DNA of 64,000 bases, taken from positions 1 through 64,000 of the forward strand of contig JAATFP010000105.1 in NCBI GenBank assembly GCA_015655125.1. The letters are read 5' to 3'. The stretch comes from Chitinophagales bacterium (GTDB taxonomy: Bacteria > Bacteroidota > Bacteroidia > Chitinophagales > Chitinophagaceae). A program made the translations under genes and the position numbers. The notes beneath the pieces were generated by a model. That model saw only the letters and a program-made list of their open reading frames with translations. It was not told where the DNA came from and ran no database searches. Shown here one piece after another: positions 9,131 to 17,340 of the stretch; position 1 is the first letter of the stretch; every line of letters begins with the position of its first letter.

Positions 9131-11605
9131 TTATTGCCCTCCGGGGCCGTTTCCGCTACTTTGTGTTCTCTTATTTTCATCCTCTGCTCCACTTTTGCGT
9201 TGACGCGCGGCCTTCACCTGGCTGTTACCGAAACGATAACTGAAGTTGATCTTGAACTGCCTGCTTTCCCAACGGCCACTCGCTTTTCCGTAAGTACCGG
9301 TAAAATTGGTTTCACCGCTCCATTTTAATGTATGGAAAATATCGCTTACCGTAGCTTTCATCGTCGCTTTGCCCTTCAGCAATGTCTTGGAAAGTCCGCC
9401 GTCTACAGAATACATGGAGATCGATTTAAAAATACCCTGCCAAAGCGTAGGTGAATTATAGAACCCACTTATTTCTCCCGTAAATCCACCTCCCAGTTTA
9501 AACGAGTTTTGCATATAAAAACTCACCGCATACACATCCTGGTTGATCTTTCTATCGCCGCCGCCAAAATCAGCCTTGTATTTTGAATAATAAGAATTCA
9601 CATTCGCAAAAAAACTATACCATTTATAAGAAAACGGATAGCTGATGTTGAGGCTTACGATATCCTGCGTTGCAAGATTTTTCTTCGTCATAAATGCCTT
9701 TGAACTTTGGGTCGTATCCGGCAACTGTGCAAAAATATCTTTCACATGGCTGTAGTTCAACGTGGTGTTCAGTTTGTACATGTAAGTATGCGTAATCCCG
9801 AAGCTGTTGGTGTATTGCGGCCTCAGCTGTGTATTGCCTTTTTGGTAGGTGTAATCGTTCAATTTAAATTCAAACGGGTTCAGATCCTGGTACGCCGGCC
9901 TGTCGATGCGACGGCTGTAGGTGAGGTTGAACATGCTCTTTGGATTTTTGTTAAACGTCACGGCGGCACTTGGAAAGAAATCGGTGTAGTTTCGATGAAT
10001 GCTTGAATCGAAGTTATCATCATATTTCTGAGTGACCGGGTTCCATTGAACACCGGTTGATGTACCTTTTGAATCGGTATTCTCAATACGCAAACCTGCC
10101 TGAACCATCAATCCTTTAAAGGCACGGTTATAATTAACATAAGCAGCATTGATATTTTCTTTATACACAAATCTGTTGCTCAGACCGGTGTCCAGTACTT
10201 TCGGGCTTTCCGGGGTTAAACCCAGCACGTTGTAACGGCCAAAATCATTGTCAGTTTTTACATACCCTATTTTACCGCCGTAACCCAGTCGCCCTTTTTT
10301 GAAATTCTGTTCATAATCCACTTTCAAAGAACTGATGTCGATATCCGTCGGAGCAATCATCTGGTATACATTGCTGTACAGGTAAGTGTTGGAAGGCAAG
10401 GAAAAATAATTGTTGGGCTGAAACTGGTCGCTGCGCAAATTGAAAAAACCATAATCAAGATCAACATTCAGTTCACTTCCGCCTTGCTTGGCATACCGGT
10501 AGTTTCCATTGAAGTTTACATTAGAGCGTTTCATCTTGTTATTACTGCTTGCCTGCAAAACTTTTACTTCTTCGCCCGTATTTTCAACACCGATGTTGGT
10601 TGGGCCATTGCTTGCCAGATTGTTGTCTGAAATATTACCATTCACTACGAACCCGATGGTACTTTTTGCATTGATAAAATAATCCGCACCCACTTTAAAA
10701 TTATGCCCCTTGTTGCGCGACTTCATTTTATTTATCTGATCAAATGTAGAATCCGCCTGTGTTCTGTAAAGGTTAAACGTACTCACATTAATACCCTGGT
10801 TGTATGTATAGTTTCCAAAAATATTGGTATACTTGTTACGGTTATTAAAAGAAATACCACCATTGTATTTAGCATATGTGCCAATATTATAGCCTCCGTT
10901 TACGGACCCATTGGTACCGTAAGATTTATTTTTCTTCAACCTGATATTGATGATGCCTGCATTACCCGCCGCTTCATATTTTGCGGATGGATTGCTTATG
11001 ATCTCGAAAGATTCGATCTGCGAAGATTGCAGCGATTTCAGGTAATTGGAAAGATCCTGCCCGGTGAGCGGACTTGGTTTTCCATCGATGTATACCTGCA
11101 CCCCATTCTTACCACTAAGACTGAGATTATCATCTTTATCCACCATCACACCCGGCGATTTACGCAGCAGCTCCAGGGCATCGTTGCCGATTGCGTTTGT
11201 TGTTCCTTCCACATTTACGATCATCTTGTCTGCTTTCACTTCCACAATTGGCTTTTTTGAGGTAACTGTAACAGCAGCAAGATTTGCCGACGATTTCTCC
11301 AGGTTCATGACCGGAACAGAAATATCTGCACCACTCACTGTGAGAAGGGAAGAAATTTTTGGTGCGTAGCCAACATGGCTGGTGCTTACCAGATAATCGC
11401 CTGGAGCAACATTGCTGAATTCATAGCTGCCATCATCTTTTGTTGGGGCAAATTTTATCGCCGTGGAATCTTTCGGGCGTAATAAAGAAACGGTAACACC
11501 TTTTCTCCCTTTGCCACTCTCATCTTTTACCGTTCCGGTAATTTTTTGTGCGTTTACCATTGTTGTCAGCAGCAAACAGAATAATACGAATACGAACTTT
11601 TGCAT
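9131..11605 (-). CDS. Outer-membrane beta-barrel protein, TonB-receptor type
   Basis: The product has 824 residues. A signal peptide (MQKFVFVLFCLLLTTMVNA) leads into a CarboxypepD_reg-like beta-sandwich (~21-95, starting KITGTVKDESGKG), a plug domain (~115-230, with ALELLRKSPGVMVDKDDNLS and VYIDGKPSPLTG) and a long barrel typical of the Bacteroidota outer membrane beta-barrel family (OMP_b-brl_3). This family is related to TonB-dependent receptors, but its substrates are mostly unknown, and no substrate is suggested here by neighbours. The C-terminus after the last barrel strand (FSYRFGNSQVK) is a basic, Gly-rich tail ending GNGPGGQ, which is common in this family. It is monocistronic, divergent from the His/Cys protein gene, and has a good -7 box at 11628-11635. 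Confidence 0.88.
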   Translation of the reverse strand: MQKFVFVLFCLLLTTMVNAQKITGTVKDESGKGRKGVTVSLLRPKDSTAIKFAPTKDDGSYEFSNVAPGDYLVSTSHVGYAPKISSLLTVSGADISVPVMNLEKSSANLAAVTVTSKKPIVEVKADKMIVNVEGTTNAIGNDALELLRKSPGVMVDKDDNLSLSGKNGVQVYIDGKPSPLTGQDLSNYLKSLQSSQIESFEIISNPSAKYEAAGNAGIINIRLKKNKSYGTNGSVNGGYNIGTYAKYNGGISFNNRNKYTNIFGNYTYNQGINVSTFNLYRTQADSTFDQINKMKSRNKGHNFKVGADYFINAKSTIGFVVNGNISDNNLASNGPTNIGVENTGEEVKVLQASSNNKMKRSNVNFNGNYRYAKQGGSELNVDLDYGFFNLRSDQFQPNNYFSLPSNTYLYSNVYQMIAPTDIDISSLKVDYEQNFKKGRLGYGGKIGYVKTDNDFGRYNVLGLTPESPKVLDTGLSNRFVYKENINAAYVNYNRAFKGLMVQAGLRIENTDSKGTSTGVQWNPVTQKYDDNFDSSIHRNYTDFFPSAAVTFNKNPKSMFNLTYSRRIDRPAYQDLNPFEFKLNDYTYQKGNTQLRPQYTNSFGITHTYMYKLNTTLNYSHVKDIFAQLPDTTQSSKAFMTKKNLATQDIVSLNISYPFSYKWYSFFANVNSYYSKYKADFGGGDRKINQDVYAVSFYMQNSFKLGGGFTGEISGFYNSPTLWQGIFKSISMYSVDGGLSKTLLKGKATMKATVSDIFHTLKWSGETNFTGTYGKASGRWESRQFKINFSYRFGNSQVKAARQRKSGAEDENKRTQSSGNGPGGQ

Positions 11606-11627
11606 ATATAATTTTTGTTATGGGACG

Positions 11628-11635
11628 CAAATGTA
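11628..11635 (-). promoter_or_regulatory. Bacteroidota -7 box for the OMP gene
   Basis: Read on the minus strand the sequence is TACATTTG, an exact TAnnTTTG match, 22 bp before the ATG at 11605. A TTG lies about 23 bp further upstream, slightly longer than the usual -33 to -7 spacing. Confidence 0.55.
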
Positions 11636-11735
11636 TATTCCGTGTTACAATTTCATGACAATTAATTAGCCGAGTGGCGTTTTTAATCGGTGAACGGCAG
11701 AAAGTTCAATATTAAAAGTTGAACATTGAACTCTT

Positions 11736-11767
11736 TTACAACAATGTTGCAAATACCCTATCTTTGT
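11736..11767 (+). promoter_or_regulatory. Palindromic operator overlapping a -7 promoter box
   Basis: TTACAACAATGTTGCAA (11736-11752) is a 17-bp palindrome matching at seven of eight base pairs about a central A. Eight bp later TATCTTTG (11760-11767) is an exact TAnnTTTG -7 box. The palindrome covers the position where the -33 element should lie, so a bound regulator would block the promoter. By size and placement next to a metal-type TonB receptor it could bind a Fur/Zur-family repressor; that is inference. Confidence 0.6.
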
Positions 11768-11768
11768 A

Positions 11769-12095
11769 TTGTTGAATACAAAAACGTCCATATTTAAACA
11801 ACGGCTCGCGGCATTTTTGCTGCTCGTTGTATTTATGGCGGTGCAGTTGATCAAGACCTTGCATACCCATGAATCTGGTTTTTCAAACCGCCCGGCTGAA
11901 AAGACCGCATTTTCAACGGTTACACATCCCTGCCCCATTTGTGACTACGATTTCGCAAAAGACAAGGATCATGTTCATCAGTCGTTTCAATTGAACATTC
12001 CGGAAAGATATTTTCCTGAAGTTATTCAGCACTCCACAAAACTCATCACTTCTGCCGGAGCAACAGCGTCAGGCCGCGGCCCGCCAACATCGTAA
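11769..12095 (+). CDS. Small His/Cys-rich membrane-anchored protein, metal-related
   Basis: The protein is up to 108 residues. A basic N-terminus and one hydrophobic segment (LAAFLLLVVFMAVQLI) precede a His/Cys part: TLHTHES, then CPICDYDFAKDKDHVH (~55-70), and the C-terminal motif SGRGPPTS. Small proteins with a C-P-I-C pair, clustered His and a terminal RGPP motif are familiar next to copper or zinc TonB receptors, and a receptor gene follows at 12269, so a metal-binding periplasmic role is likely. No ATG is available before the hydrophobic segment: the frame opens with TTG at 11769 and 11772. Because the -7 box ends at 11767, the transcript would be nearly leaderless. An ATG inside the hydrophobic segment (11835) would destroy the anchor. 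Confidence 0.65.
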   Translation: MLNTKTSIFKQRLAAFLLLVVFMAVQLIKTLHTHESGFSNRPAEKTAFSTVTHPCPICDYDFAKDKDHVHQSFQLNIPERYFPEVIQHSTKLITSAGATASGRGPPTS

Positions 12096-12268
12096 AGTTC
12101 GAAATTCAAAGTTGATGATTCAAGGTTAGCCTTCCATTCCAATCAGCTTTACATTTTATTATCATTATCACTATAACATATTTACTCACTTTTTGTGATG
12201 GACGACCTGATGCAACATGCGGCATTTCAGATCGTATATCACAGATCATCGCTTATACATCAAAAAAC

Positions 12269-14659
12269 ATGAAAAAAATACTGCATTCATTTCTTATACT
12301 GCTGACGATATTTTTCACCACACAATCTTTCGCATTGCAAGGCACACTCTCCGGAAAAGTAACCGATGCAAAAACCGGCGCACCTATTGAAGGTGCCACG
12401 ATCTATATTACGGATATACGCACCGGCGTTTCATCCGATGCAGCCGGTAATTATTTTATCAAAAACATTTCTGAAGGAAAACATCTCGTCGAAATTTCTC
12501 ACATCGGTTACAATACCGTTGCCGAATCCATCACCATCGCAGGCGACACAAAACATAACTTTGTTTTAGGCGAATCTGTTGTGGAAAATAACGCCGTTGT
12601 GGTCACAGGGGTAAGCGGCGCCACACAAACAAAAAAAGTTCCTTTCTCCGTGGAAGTATTGCGCAGCAAAGATTTCTTTCAAAATACTTCTACCAATATC
12701 ATTGAGTCGTTGACTAAATTGGGTGGCGTATCAACACTGGCTACCGGCCCGGCTATCAGCAAGCCTGTCATCCGCGGACTGAGCTACAACCGCGTGCTTA
12801 CGATCAATGACGGCGTTCGTCAGGAAGGGCAGCAATGGGGCGACGAACATGGTATTGAAGTGGATGAAGCAAGTGTAAATAAAATTGAAGTATTGAAAGG
12901 ACCGGCATCCATCATTTACGGAAGTGATGCGCTGGCTGGTGTGGTAAATATCATCACCAATGTTCCGGTACCGGCAAATACGATCAAGGCAAATATTGGC
13001 AGCAATTACCAGACAAATAATCGTCTCAGAACTTTCAACGCAAATATCGGCGGCAATCACAACGGGTTCAACTGGAACATTTATAGTTCCAACAAAGCTG
13101 CAGCTGATTATAAGAACAAATACGACGGCTATGTTTTTAATTCAAAGTTCAATGAGCATAATCTCGGCGGATATGTTGGTTACAATGGCAATTGGGGCTA
13201 CAGCCACTTGCTAGTAAGCAATTTTAATCTGAAAGCCGGATTGGTGGAAGGCGAACGCGATGATGACGGGTATTTCATCAAACCTGTGGCGGGCGGCGGC
13301 GAGGTTCGTGCAACAGATGCAGATTTTAAAAGCACCGATCCAGAGATTCCTTACCAACACATTCGTCACTTTAAAGTTGCGACCGATAACAACATTAAGT
13401 TTGGGCAAAACAATTTAACCTTCAATATCGGCTTCCAGCAAAACCGCCGTGAAGAATTCGGTAATCCCGACGACCTTGCGGAACGTGCGCTGTTCTTCGA
13501 TCTGAAAACAATTACTTACACGGCACAATTTCATTTCGCAGAAAAAAATGGCTGGAAAAGTTCAATCGGTGTCAACGGGATGCAACAGAACAATACCAAC
13601 AAAGGCGTGGAACAACTGATCCCAGATTATGATTTGTTCGACTTTGGTATTTATGGTTACACACAAAAAACGATCAACAAACTTACGCTGAGTGGCGGTG
13701 CACGTTTTGATACAAGAAACATTGACGTGAAGAACCTGATGGATGGAACGGATGTCAAAGGCGATGCGTTTAAAAAATCTTTTTCGAATGTTTCAGGAAG
13801 TGTGGGCATGACTTATGAGGCGACTGATAAATTAAATCTGAAACTCAATGTGGCGCGTGGTTTCCGGGCTCCAAGCATTCCGGAACTTGCGTCAAACGGC
13901 GCGCACGAAGGAACGATCAGGTACGAGTATGGCGACCGCGATCTGAAAAGCGAAACGAGCCTCCAGATCGATGGTGGCGCAACCTATGCCACACAACATG
14001 TATCGCTTGGAATATCTGCATTTTACAACGGCTTCAATAATTTTATCTTCTATCGCAAATTGCAAAATACTTCCGGCGGCGATTCTACTGTTGAAGTGGA
14101 TGGAGAGGATATAGATGCGTTCAAATTTTCACAGCGCAAAGCAGCGCTTGCCGGACTGGAAGCTACGCTCGACATTCACCCGCACCCGCTCGACTGGCTG
14201 CACGTGTTGAATACTTTCTCTTACGTAAGCGGAAAACTGAAGGAACCGATCGAAGGAACACGCGACTTGCCGTTTATTCCTGCAGCAAAATTTTCAACTG
14301 AGTTTAAAGGTGCGTTCAACAAGCTTTCCAACACAATACGCAACTTTTATGTGAAATTTGAGATCGATAATACTTTCAAACAAAATGCAGCCTTCACCGC
14401 ATTCAATACCGAAACCCCAACAGGATCTTATACATTATTGAATGCAGGCATCGGAACAGATATTGTAAACAAGAACAGTAAGACCTTGTTCAGTCTGAGT
14501 CTGAGCGGCATCAACCTCGGAGATGTTGCCTATCAGAATCACCTGAGCAGGTTAAAATATGCAGCAGAAAATCTTGTAACCGGAAGAACGGGTGTGTATA
14601 ATATGGGTCGCAATTTCAGTTTGAAATTGAATGTGCCTTTGAGTTTCGATTGGAAATAA
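12269..14659 (+). CDS. TonB-dependent outer-membrane receptor, probable metal type
   Basis: The product has 796 residues. A signal peptide (to about SFALQG) is followed by a CarboxypepD_reg-like domain (~25-105), a plug domain (~115-230) with the motifs KPVIRGLSYNRVLTINDGVR, EGQQWGDEHGIEVDE and IEVLKGPASIIYGSDALAGV, and a 22-strand-type barrel ending in NFSLKLNVPLSFDWK with the terminal aromatic residue expected of outer-membrane proteins. The WGDEHG...D plug motif is typical of Bacteroidota receptors related to ZnuD or copper receptors and could bind metal. TonB/ExbBD genes are not in the window. It lies 173 bp after the small His/Cys gene in the same direction and may share its regulated promoter. 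A strong terminator follows at 14694. Confidence 0.88.
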   Translation: MKKILHSFLILLTIFFTTQSFALQGTLSGKVTDAKTGAPIEGATIYITDIRTGVSSDAAGNYFIKNISEGKHLVEISHIGYNTVAESITIAGDTKHNFVLGESVVENNAVVVTGVSGATQTKKVPFSVEVLRSKDFFQNTSTNIIESLTKLGGVSTLATGPAISKPVIRGLSYNRVLTINDGVRQEGQQWGDEHGIEVDEASVNKIEVLKGPASIIYGSDALAGVVNIITNVPVPANTIKANIGSNYQTNNRLRTFNANIGGNHNGFNWNIYSSNKAAADYKNKYDGYVFNSKFNEHNLGGYVGYNGNWGYSHLLVSNFNLKAGLVEGERDDDGYFIKPVAGGGEVRATDADFKSTDPEIPYQHIRHFKVATDNNIKFGQNNLTFNIGFQQNRREEFGNPDDLAERALFFDLKTITYTAQFHFAEKNGWKSSIGVNGMQQNNTNKGVEQLIPDYDLFDFGIYGYTQKTINKLTLSGGARFDTRNIDVKNLMDGTDVKGDAFKKSFSNVSGSVGMTYEATDKLNLKLNVARGFRAPSIPELASNGAHEGTIRYEYGDRDLKSETSLQIDGGATYATQHVSLGISAFYNGFNNFIFYRKLQNTSGGDSTVEVDGEDIDAFKFSQRKAALAGLEATLDIHPHPLDWLHVLNTFSYVSGKLKEPIEGTRDLPFIPAAKFSTEFKGAFNKLSNTIRNFYVKFEIDNTFKQNAAFTAFNTETPTGSYTLLNAGIGTDIVNKNSKTLFSLSLSGINLGDVAYQNHLSRLKYAAENLVTGRTGVYNMGRNFSLKLNVPLSFDWK

Positions 14660-14693
14660 GATAACGGATCATTCGTATTTGTAAATATTTGAG

Positions 14694-14719
14694 ACTCGCC
14701 CTTCGGGCGAGTTTTTTTT
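14694..14719 (+). terminator. Terminator of the TonB receptor unit
   Basis: ACTCGCC (14694-14700) pairs with GGCGAGT (14706-14712) around CTTCG, a stable UUCG-type loop, and is followed by an eight-T run (14712-14719). Confidence 0.9.
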
Positions 14720-14834
14720 GCCACGGATCACCCATTCAATAAATTTTTACCTGTTGAATTTTAATAAGGCCTGGGTTACAATTTCGCATTATTAAAACCG
14801 GCATGAGATGTGCAGCCAACTATAAAACATTTTT

Positions 14835-15041
14835 ATGGCAAACAACAACGAAAAAAAATCTCCGGTTACAGATTCGAATAAAGTGTATGGAAATCCTGGG
14901 TACGGTGCAAAAGACGATATCTACAGCCAGCAAGACAAAGTGCCGTTTACTGATCCCGGCGATGTGGAAAGGATGGTAGAAGATGATGAAGATGACAATG
15001 CCGGCAACACGCTGGAAGACATCAAAGGCAATGAAAGCTGA
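14835..15041 (+). CDS. Small acidic hypothetical protein
   Basis: The 68-residue product has no signal peptide or membrane segment. It is hydrophilic and probably disordered, with a Gly/Tyr segment (YGNPGYGAKDD) and an acidic stretch (MVEDDEDDNAG). I recognise no family. It is compositionally like the two acidic proteins at 32953 and 33473, but alignable identity is weak. The ATG at 14835 follows an A+T-rich leader. It stands alone between a terminator and the tRNA-Val promoter. Confidence 0.6.
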   Translation: MANNNEKKSPVTDSNKVYGNPGYGAKDDIYSQQDKVPFTDPGDVERMVEDDEDDNAGNTLEDIKGNES

Positions 15042-15134
15042 AATGTTGATGATCCAAACTTGCTCACCGATGCTAAGTTTAAAAGGTAGCTCAAAAATTT
15101 ATTTCAGATTTTTTCAAAAAAAGTTTGATAAAAT

Positions 15135-15164
15135 TTTGCAGGGAACATTTTACCCTTATCTTTG
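15135..15164 (+). promoter_or_regulatory. Promoter of tRNA-Val(TAC)
   Basis: TTTG (15135-15138) and TATCTTTG (15157-15164) are separated by 18 bp, the best -33/-7 pair in the window. The -7 box sits in the wider string CCCTTATCTTTGCAATCC, which recurs almost unchanged at two other promoters on the minus strand (56340 and 56599). Confidence 0.8.
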
Positions 15165-15182
15165 CAATCCGAATTTGAAAAA

Positions 15183-15257
15183 GGGAGCTTAGCTCAGTTG
15201 GTTTAGAGCATCTGCCTTACAAGCAGAGGGTCACAGGTTCGACTCCTGTAGCTCCCA
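15183..15257 (+). tRNA. tRNA-Val (anticodon TAC)
   Basis: A complete cloverleaf can be drawn: acceptor GGGAGCT/AGCTCCC, D arm with TTGGTTTAGA, anticodon stem TCTGC/GCAGA with loop CTTACAA (anticodon TAC, reading GTA), and T arm ACAGG-TTCGACT-CCTGT. The discriminator is A and the CCA end is not encoded. It is followed by its own terminator. Confidence 0.95.
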
Positions 15258-15262
15258 CAAAG

Positions 15263-15292
15263 AAGTCTTACATTATTTGTAAGACTTTTTTT
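15263..15292 (+). terminator. Terminator after tRNA-Val(TAC)
   Basis: AAGTCTTAC (15263-15271) and GTAAGACTT (15279-15287) form a perfect 9-bp stem followed by a T run, six bases after the tRNA. Confidence 0.88.
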
Positions 15293-15371
15293 ATGTATTT
15301 AATATTTGCCTTGGTTCGTGGCAGACGACCCGGGCCGATGGAAAATTCGTAATTCTTAATTTTTAATAATT

Positions 15372-15446
15372 GGGAGCTTAGCTCAGTTGGTTCAGAGTAT
15401 CCCGCTGACAGCGGGAGGGTCACAGGTTCGAATCCTGTAGCTCCCA
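15372..15446 (+). tRNA. tRNA-Val (anticodon GAC)
   Basis: Acceptor GGGAGCT/AGCTCCC, anticodon stem TCCCG/CGGGA with loop CTGACAG (anticodon GAC, reading GTC/GTT), T arm ACAGG-TTCGAAT-CCTGT, discriminator A, no encoded CCA. Outside the anticodon arm it is nearly identical to the tRNA-Val at 15183, so the pair probably arose by duplication. Together they cover all four Val codons. Confidence 0.95.
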
Positions 15447-15449
15447 CAA

Positions 15450-15480
15450 AAAGTCTTATACTGTTTGCAAGGCTTTTTTA
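15450..15480 (+). terminator. Terminator after tRNA-Val(GAC)
   Basis: AAGTCTT and AAGGCTT (with a G-T pair) close a loop of about 11 nt and are followed by six Ts. It is a degenerate copy of the terminator at 15263, consistent with duplication of the whole tRNA unit. Confidence 0.75.
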
Positions 15481-15721
15481 ATTTGCCAGCATCGCAAGAT
15501 TTCCCATTCTCCGGTTCGTATAGAAATCATGGAATCGGCAACAATGGTCTGTAGCGTGTGGCCGCTCGTCATGAAAAAATCACTTTTTTTTAATATCCCG
15601 CTTTTTACAACTTCCCCACCCTTCCGTAACTTGGCACACATTGTGAGATTTCTTGCAGACGGTTGTTGCATCCCACCCGGGCAACCTTTCTTTGATTTCA
15701 AAAAATTTGCAATTAAAAAAA

Positions 15722-16015
15722 ATGGAAATGCTTGACTTTTTTAAATGTGACGAGGACTTCAACAACTACCTCTATGTGATCACGGGTTTTAGTTATATGT
15801 TTTCGGTTGTTTCGTCCCGCCAATGGGATAGCAAAGAAGAATACGGTGTATTTTACCAGGTGCGGCCGGAAACAAACGACGATGGCTTTTTCGACTGGTA
15901 TTATTTTAAAATGCCTGAAAGGCAATTCTTTAGAACAAAAACCGAAGCCGTACTTAGATTTACCATGCAGTGGCTGCAGTGGCACCGCTCCAAAGGAATG
16001 AATTTTTTTAAATAA
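15722..16015 (+). CDS. Hypothetical cytoplasmic protein, 97 residues
   Basis: The product starts MEMLDFFKCDEDFNNYLYVI and is rich in aromatic residues (FFDWYYFKMPERQFF, TMQWLQWHRSKGMNFFK). It has no signal peptide or membrane segment, and I do not recognise a family. I chose the ATG at 15722 over earlier alternative starts because the sequence before it is A+T-rich and non-coding in appearance. It ends 44 bp before clpS but clpS has its own -7 box. Confidence 0.65.
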   Translation: MEMLDFFKCDEDFNNYLYVITGFSYMFSVVSSRQWDSKEEYGVFYQVRPETNDDGFFDWYYFKMPERQFFRTKTEAVLRFTMQWLQWHRSKGMNFFK

Positions 16016-16042
16016 AGGCTAAATGTTTTTATCAAAAATTGC

Positions 16043-16050
16043 TAGTTTTG
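16043..16050 (+). promoter_or_regulatory. -7 box for clpS-aat
   Basis: TAGTTTTG is an exact TAnnTTTG match 9 bp before the ATG at 16060. It rules out the upstream TTG at 16039 as the clpS start. No clear -33 partner is visible. Confidence 0.5.
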
Positions 16051-16059
16051 TGGAACAAA

Positions 16060-16365
16060 ATGATCGAAAGTTCAACATATAATCCAGCTATAGCGCCCAA
16101 TGAAGATGTGGACGTACTCACCGAAACGGAAAAGAACTATTCTCTTGTAGTTTGGAACGACGAAGTAAATACATTTGAATGGGTGATCGAAGCACTTATA
16201 GAAATCTGCGGTCACCAGCAGGAGCAGGCAGAACAATGTGCCATGCTTATTCACACCAAAGGAAAATATGCTGTTAAAAACGGCAGTTATAACGATCTAA
16301 AGCCGCAATGCGATGCGATCACAGACCGCCAAATCGGCGCCACTATCGAAATTATCGCAGGCTGA
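16060..16365 (+). CDS. clpS: ATP-dependent Clp protease adaptor ClpS
   Basis: The product has 101 residues. ClpS binds proteins with N-degron residues (Leu, Phe, Tyr, Trp) and hands them to ClpA or ClpC with ClpP. The core runs from YSLVVWNDEVNTFEWVIEAL, containing the ND substrate-pocket motif, through CGHQQEQAEQCAMLIHTKGK to the end. The disordered N-terminus (~30 residues) is also typical. The stop codon is 3 bp before the aat start, so the two genes form one operon: Aat makes N-degrons and ClpS reads them. The protease partner is not in the window. Confidence 0.92.
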   Translation: MIESSTYNPAIAPNEDVDVLTETEKNYSLVVWNDEVNTFEWVIEALIEICGHQQEQAEQCAMLIHTKGKYAVKNGSYNDLKPQCDAITDRQIGATIEIIAG

Positions 16366-16368
16366 TCC

Positions 16369-17010
16369 ATGTTTTTACTAAACGAAAAAATTGAATTCCC
16401 ATCTGTCGATCTCGCGGATAAAGATGGATTACTTGCCATCGGCGGAGATCTTTCTACGGAAAGGTTGCTGGAAGCTTACCGCCATGGTATTTTTCCATGG
16501 TACAATGACGATGAGCCTATTTGCTGGTGGAGCCCGGATCCGCGGTTTGTTCTGTTTCCGGAAAAACTAAAGATCAGTAAAAGCATGCAGCAGGTTTTCC
16601 GGAAGCAACAATTTTATTTCACGGTCAATGAAGCATTTCCGGAAGTGATCTCGCGATGCAAAGAAGTGAACCGGAAAAATCAGGAGGGAACCTGGATCAC
16701 AACGGATGTGAAAGAAGCCTATATAAGATTGCATGAACTCGGTATTGCGCACAGCGCTGAAGCATGGCTCAACGGCAAACTGGTGGGTGGATTGTACGGC
16801 ATCCGTATTGGAAAAATATTTTTTGGCGAAAGCATGTTTAGCCTTGTAAGCAATGCCAGCAAGTTTGCTTTTATCAGCTATATACAACAATTAAAAAATC
16901 AATCCGTTTCCCTGATCGACTGCCAGATCTATTCAGAACATCTTGAAAGTATGGGTGCAGAAATGATAGCACGATCCGATTTTTCGAAATTACTGATGCA
17001 GTATTTATAA
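16369..17010 (+). CDS. aat: Leucyl/phenylalanyl-tRNA-protein transferase
   Basis: The product has 213 residues, the usual length. Aat transfers Leu or Phe from aminoacyl-tRNA to proteins with N-terminal Lys or Arg, marking them for ClpS-dependent degradation in the cytoplasm. Diagnostic strings are FPSVDLADKDGLLAIGGDLS, YRHGIFPWYNDDEPICWWSP and DPRFVLFP near the N-terminus, then HSAEAWLNGKLVGGLYGIRI, FFGESMFS and the C-terminal LIDCQIYSEHLESMGA. It is the second gene of the clpS-aat pair. Confidence 0.95.
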   Translation: MFLLNEKIEFPSVDLADKDGLLAIGGDLSTERLLEAYRHGIFPWYNDDEPICWWSPDPRFVLFPEKLKISKSMQQVFRKQQFYFTVNEAFPEVISRCKEVNRKNQEGTWITTDVKEAYIRLHELGIAHSAEAWLNGKLVGGLYGIRIGKIFFGESMFSLVSNASKFAFISYIQQLKNQSVSLIDCQIYSEHLESMGAEMIARSDFSKLLMQYL

Positions 17011-17340
17011 ATCAGCACCGTTTTCAAACTTACCATTATTCAACATTTAAACATGCAACTTTTCCCAAACGCCTACCGGAAAAGGATTTCATCCAATCGC
17101 AAAAACAGAGAAGCTAAAGGTCTCTTAAAAGAGCATGAAATTAATTCTTAACACTTTCTTCCGCACATTTATTTTCTTCTATAAAAAATTTAATTGTTAT
17201 GAGAAAAATAATGATGAGCACCTTCGTTATGGCCTCAAATTGATCTATGATCTGTAATCTTTTTAAATTCAGACGGCAATTATTTTTAAAAAGGCTTTCA
17301 CAATTTTAAGAAGATCAAACATCACAGATCATACGTTATG
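17011..17340. other. Intergenic region with possible gene remnant
   Basis: This 330-bp space separates convergent aat and tex. It contains two short open frames: 32 codons from 17054 (basic, no family) and 14 codons at 17199-17243 that read like the beginning of an exported protein (MRKIMMSTFVMAS) and then stop. I see no terminator hairpin of quality. The second frame may be what is left of a deleted gene. Confidence 0.35.

Noticed and set aside
17054-17152. 32-codon frame MQLFPNAYRK between aat and tex
   Set aside because: It has no homology, promoter or conserved context that I can see; length is within chance.
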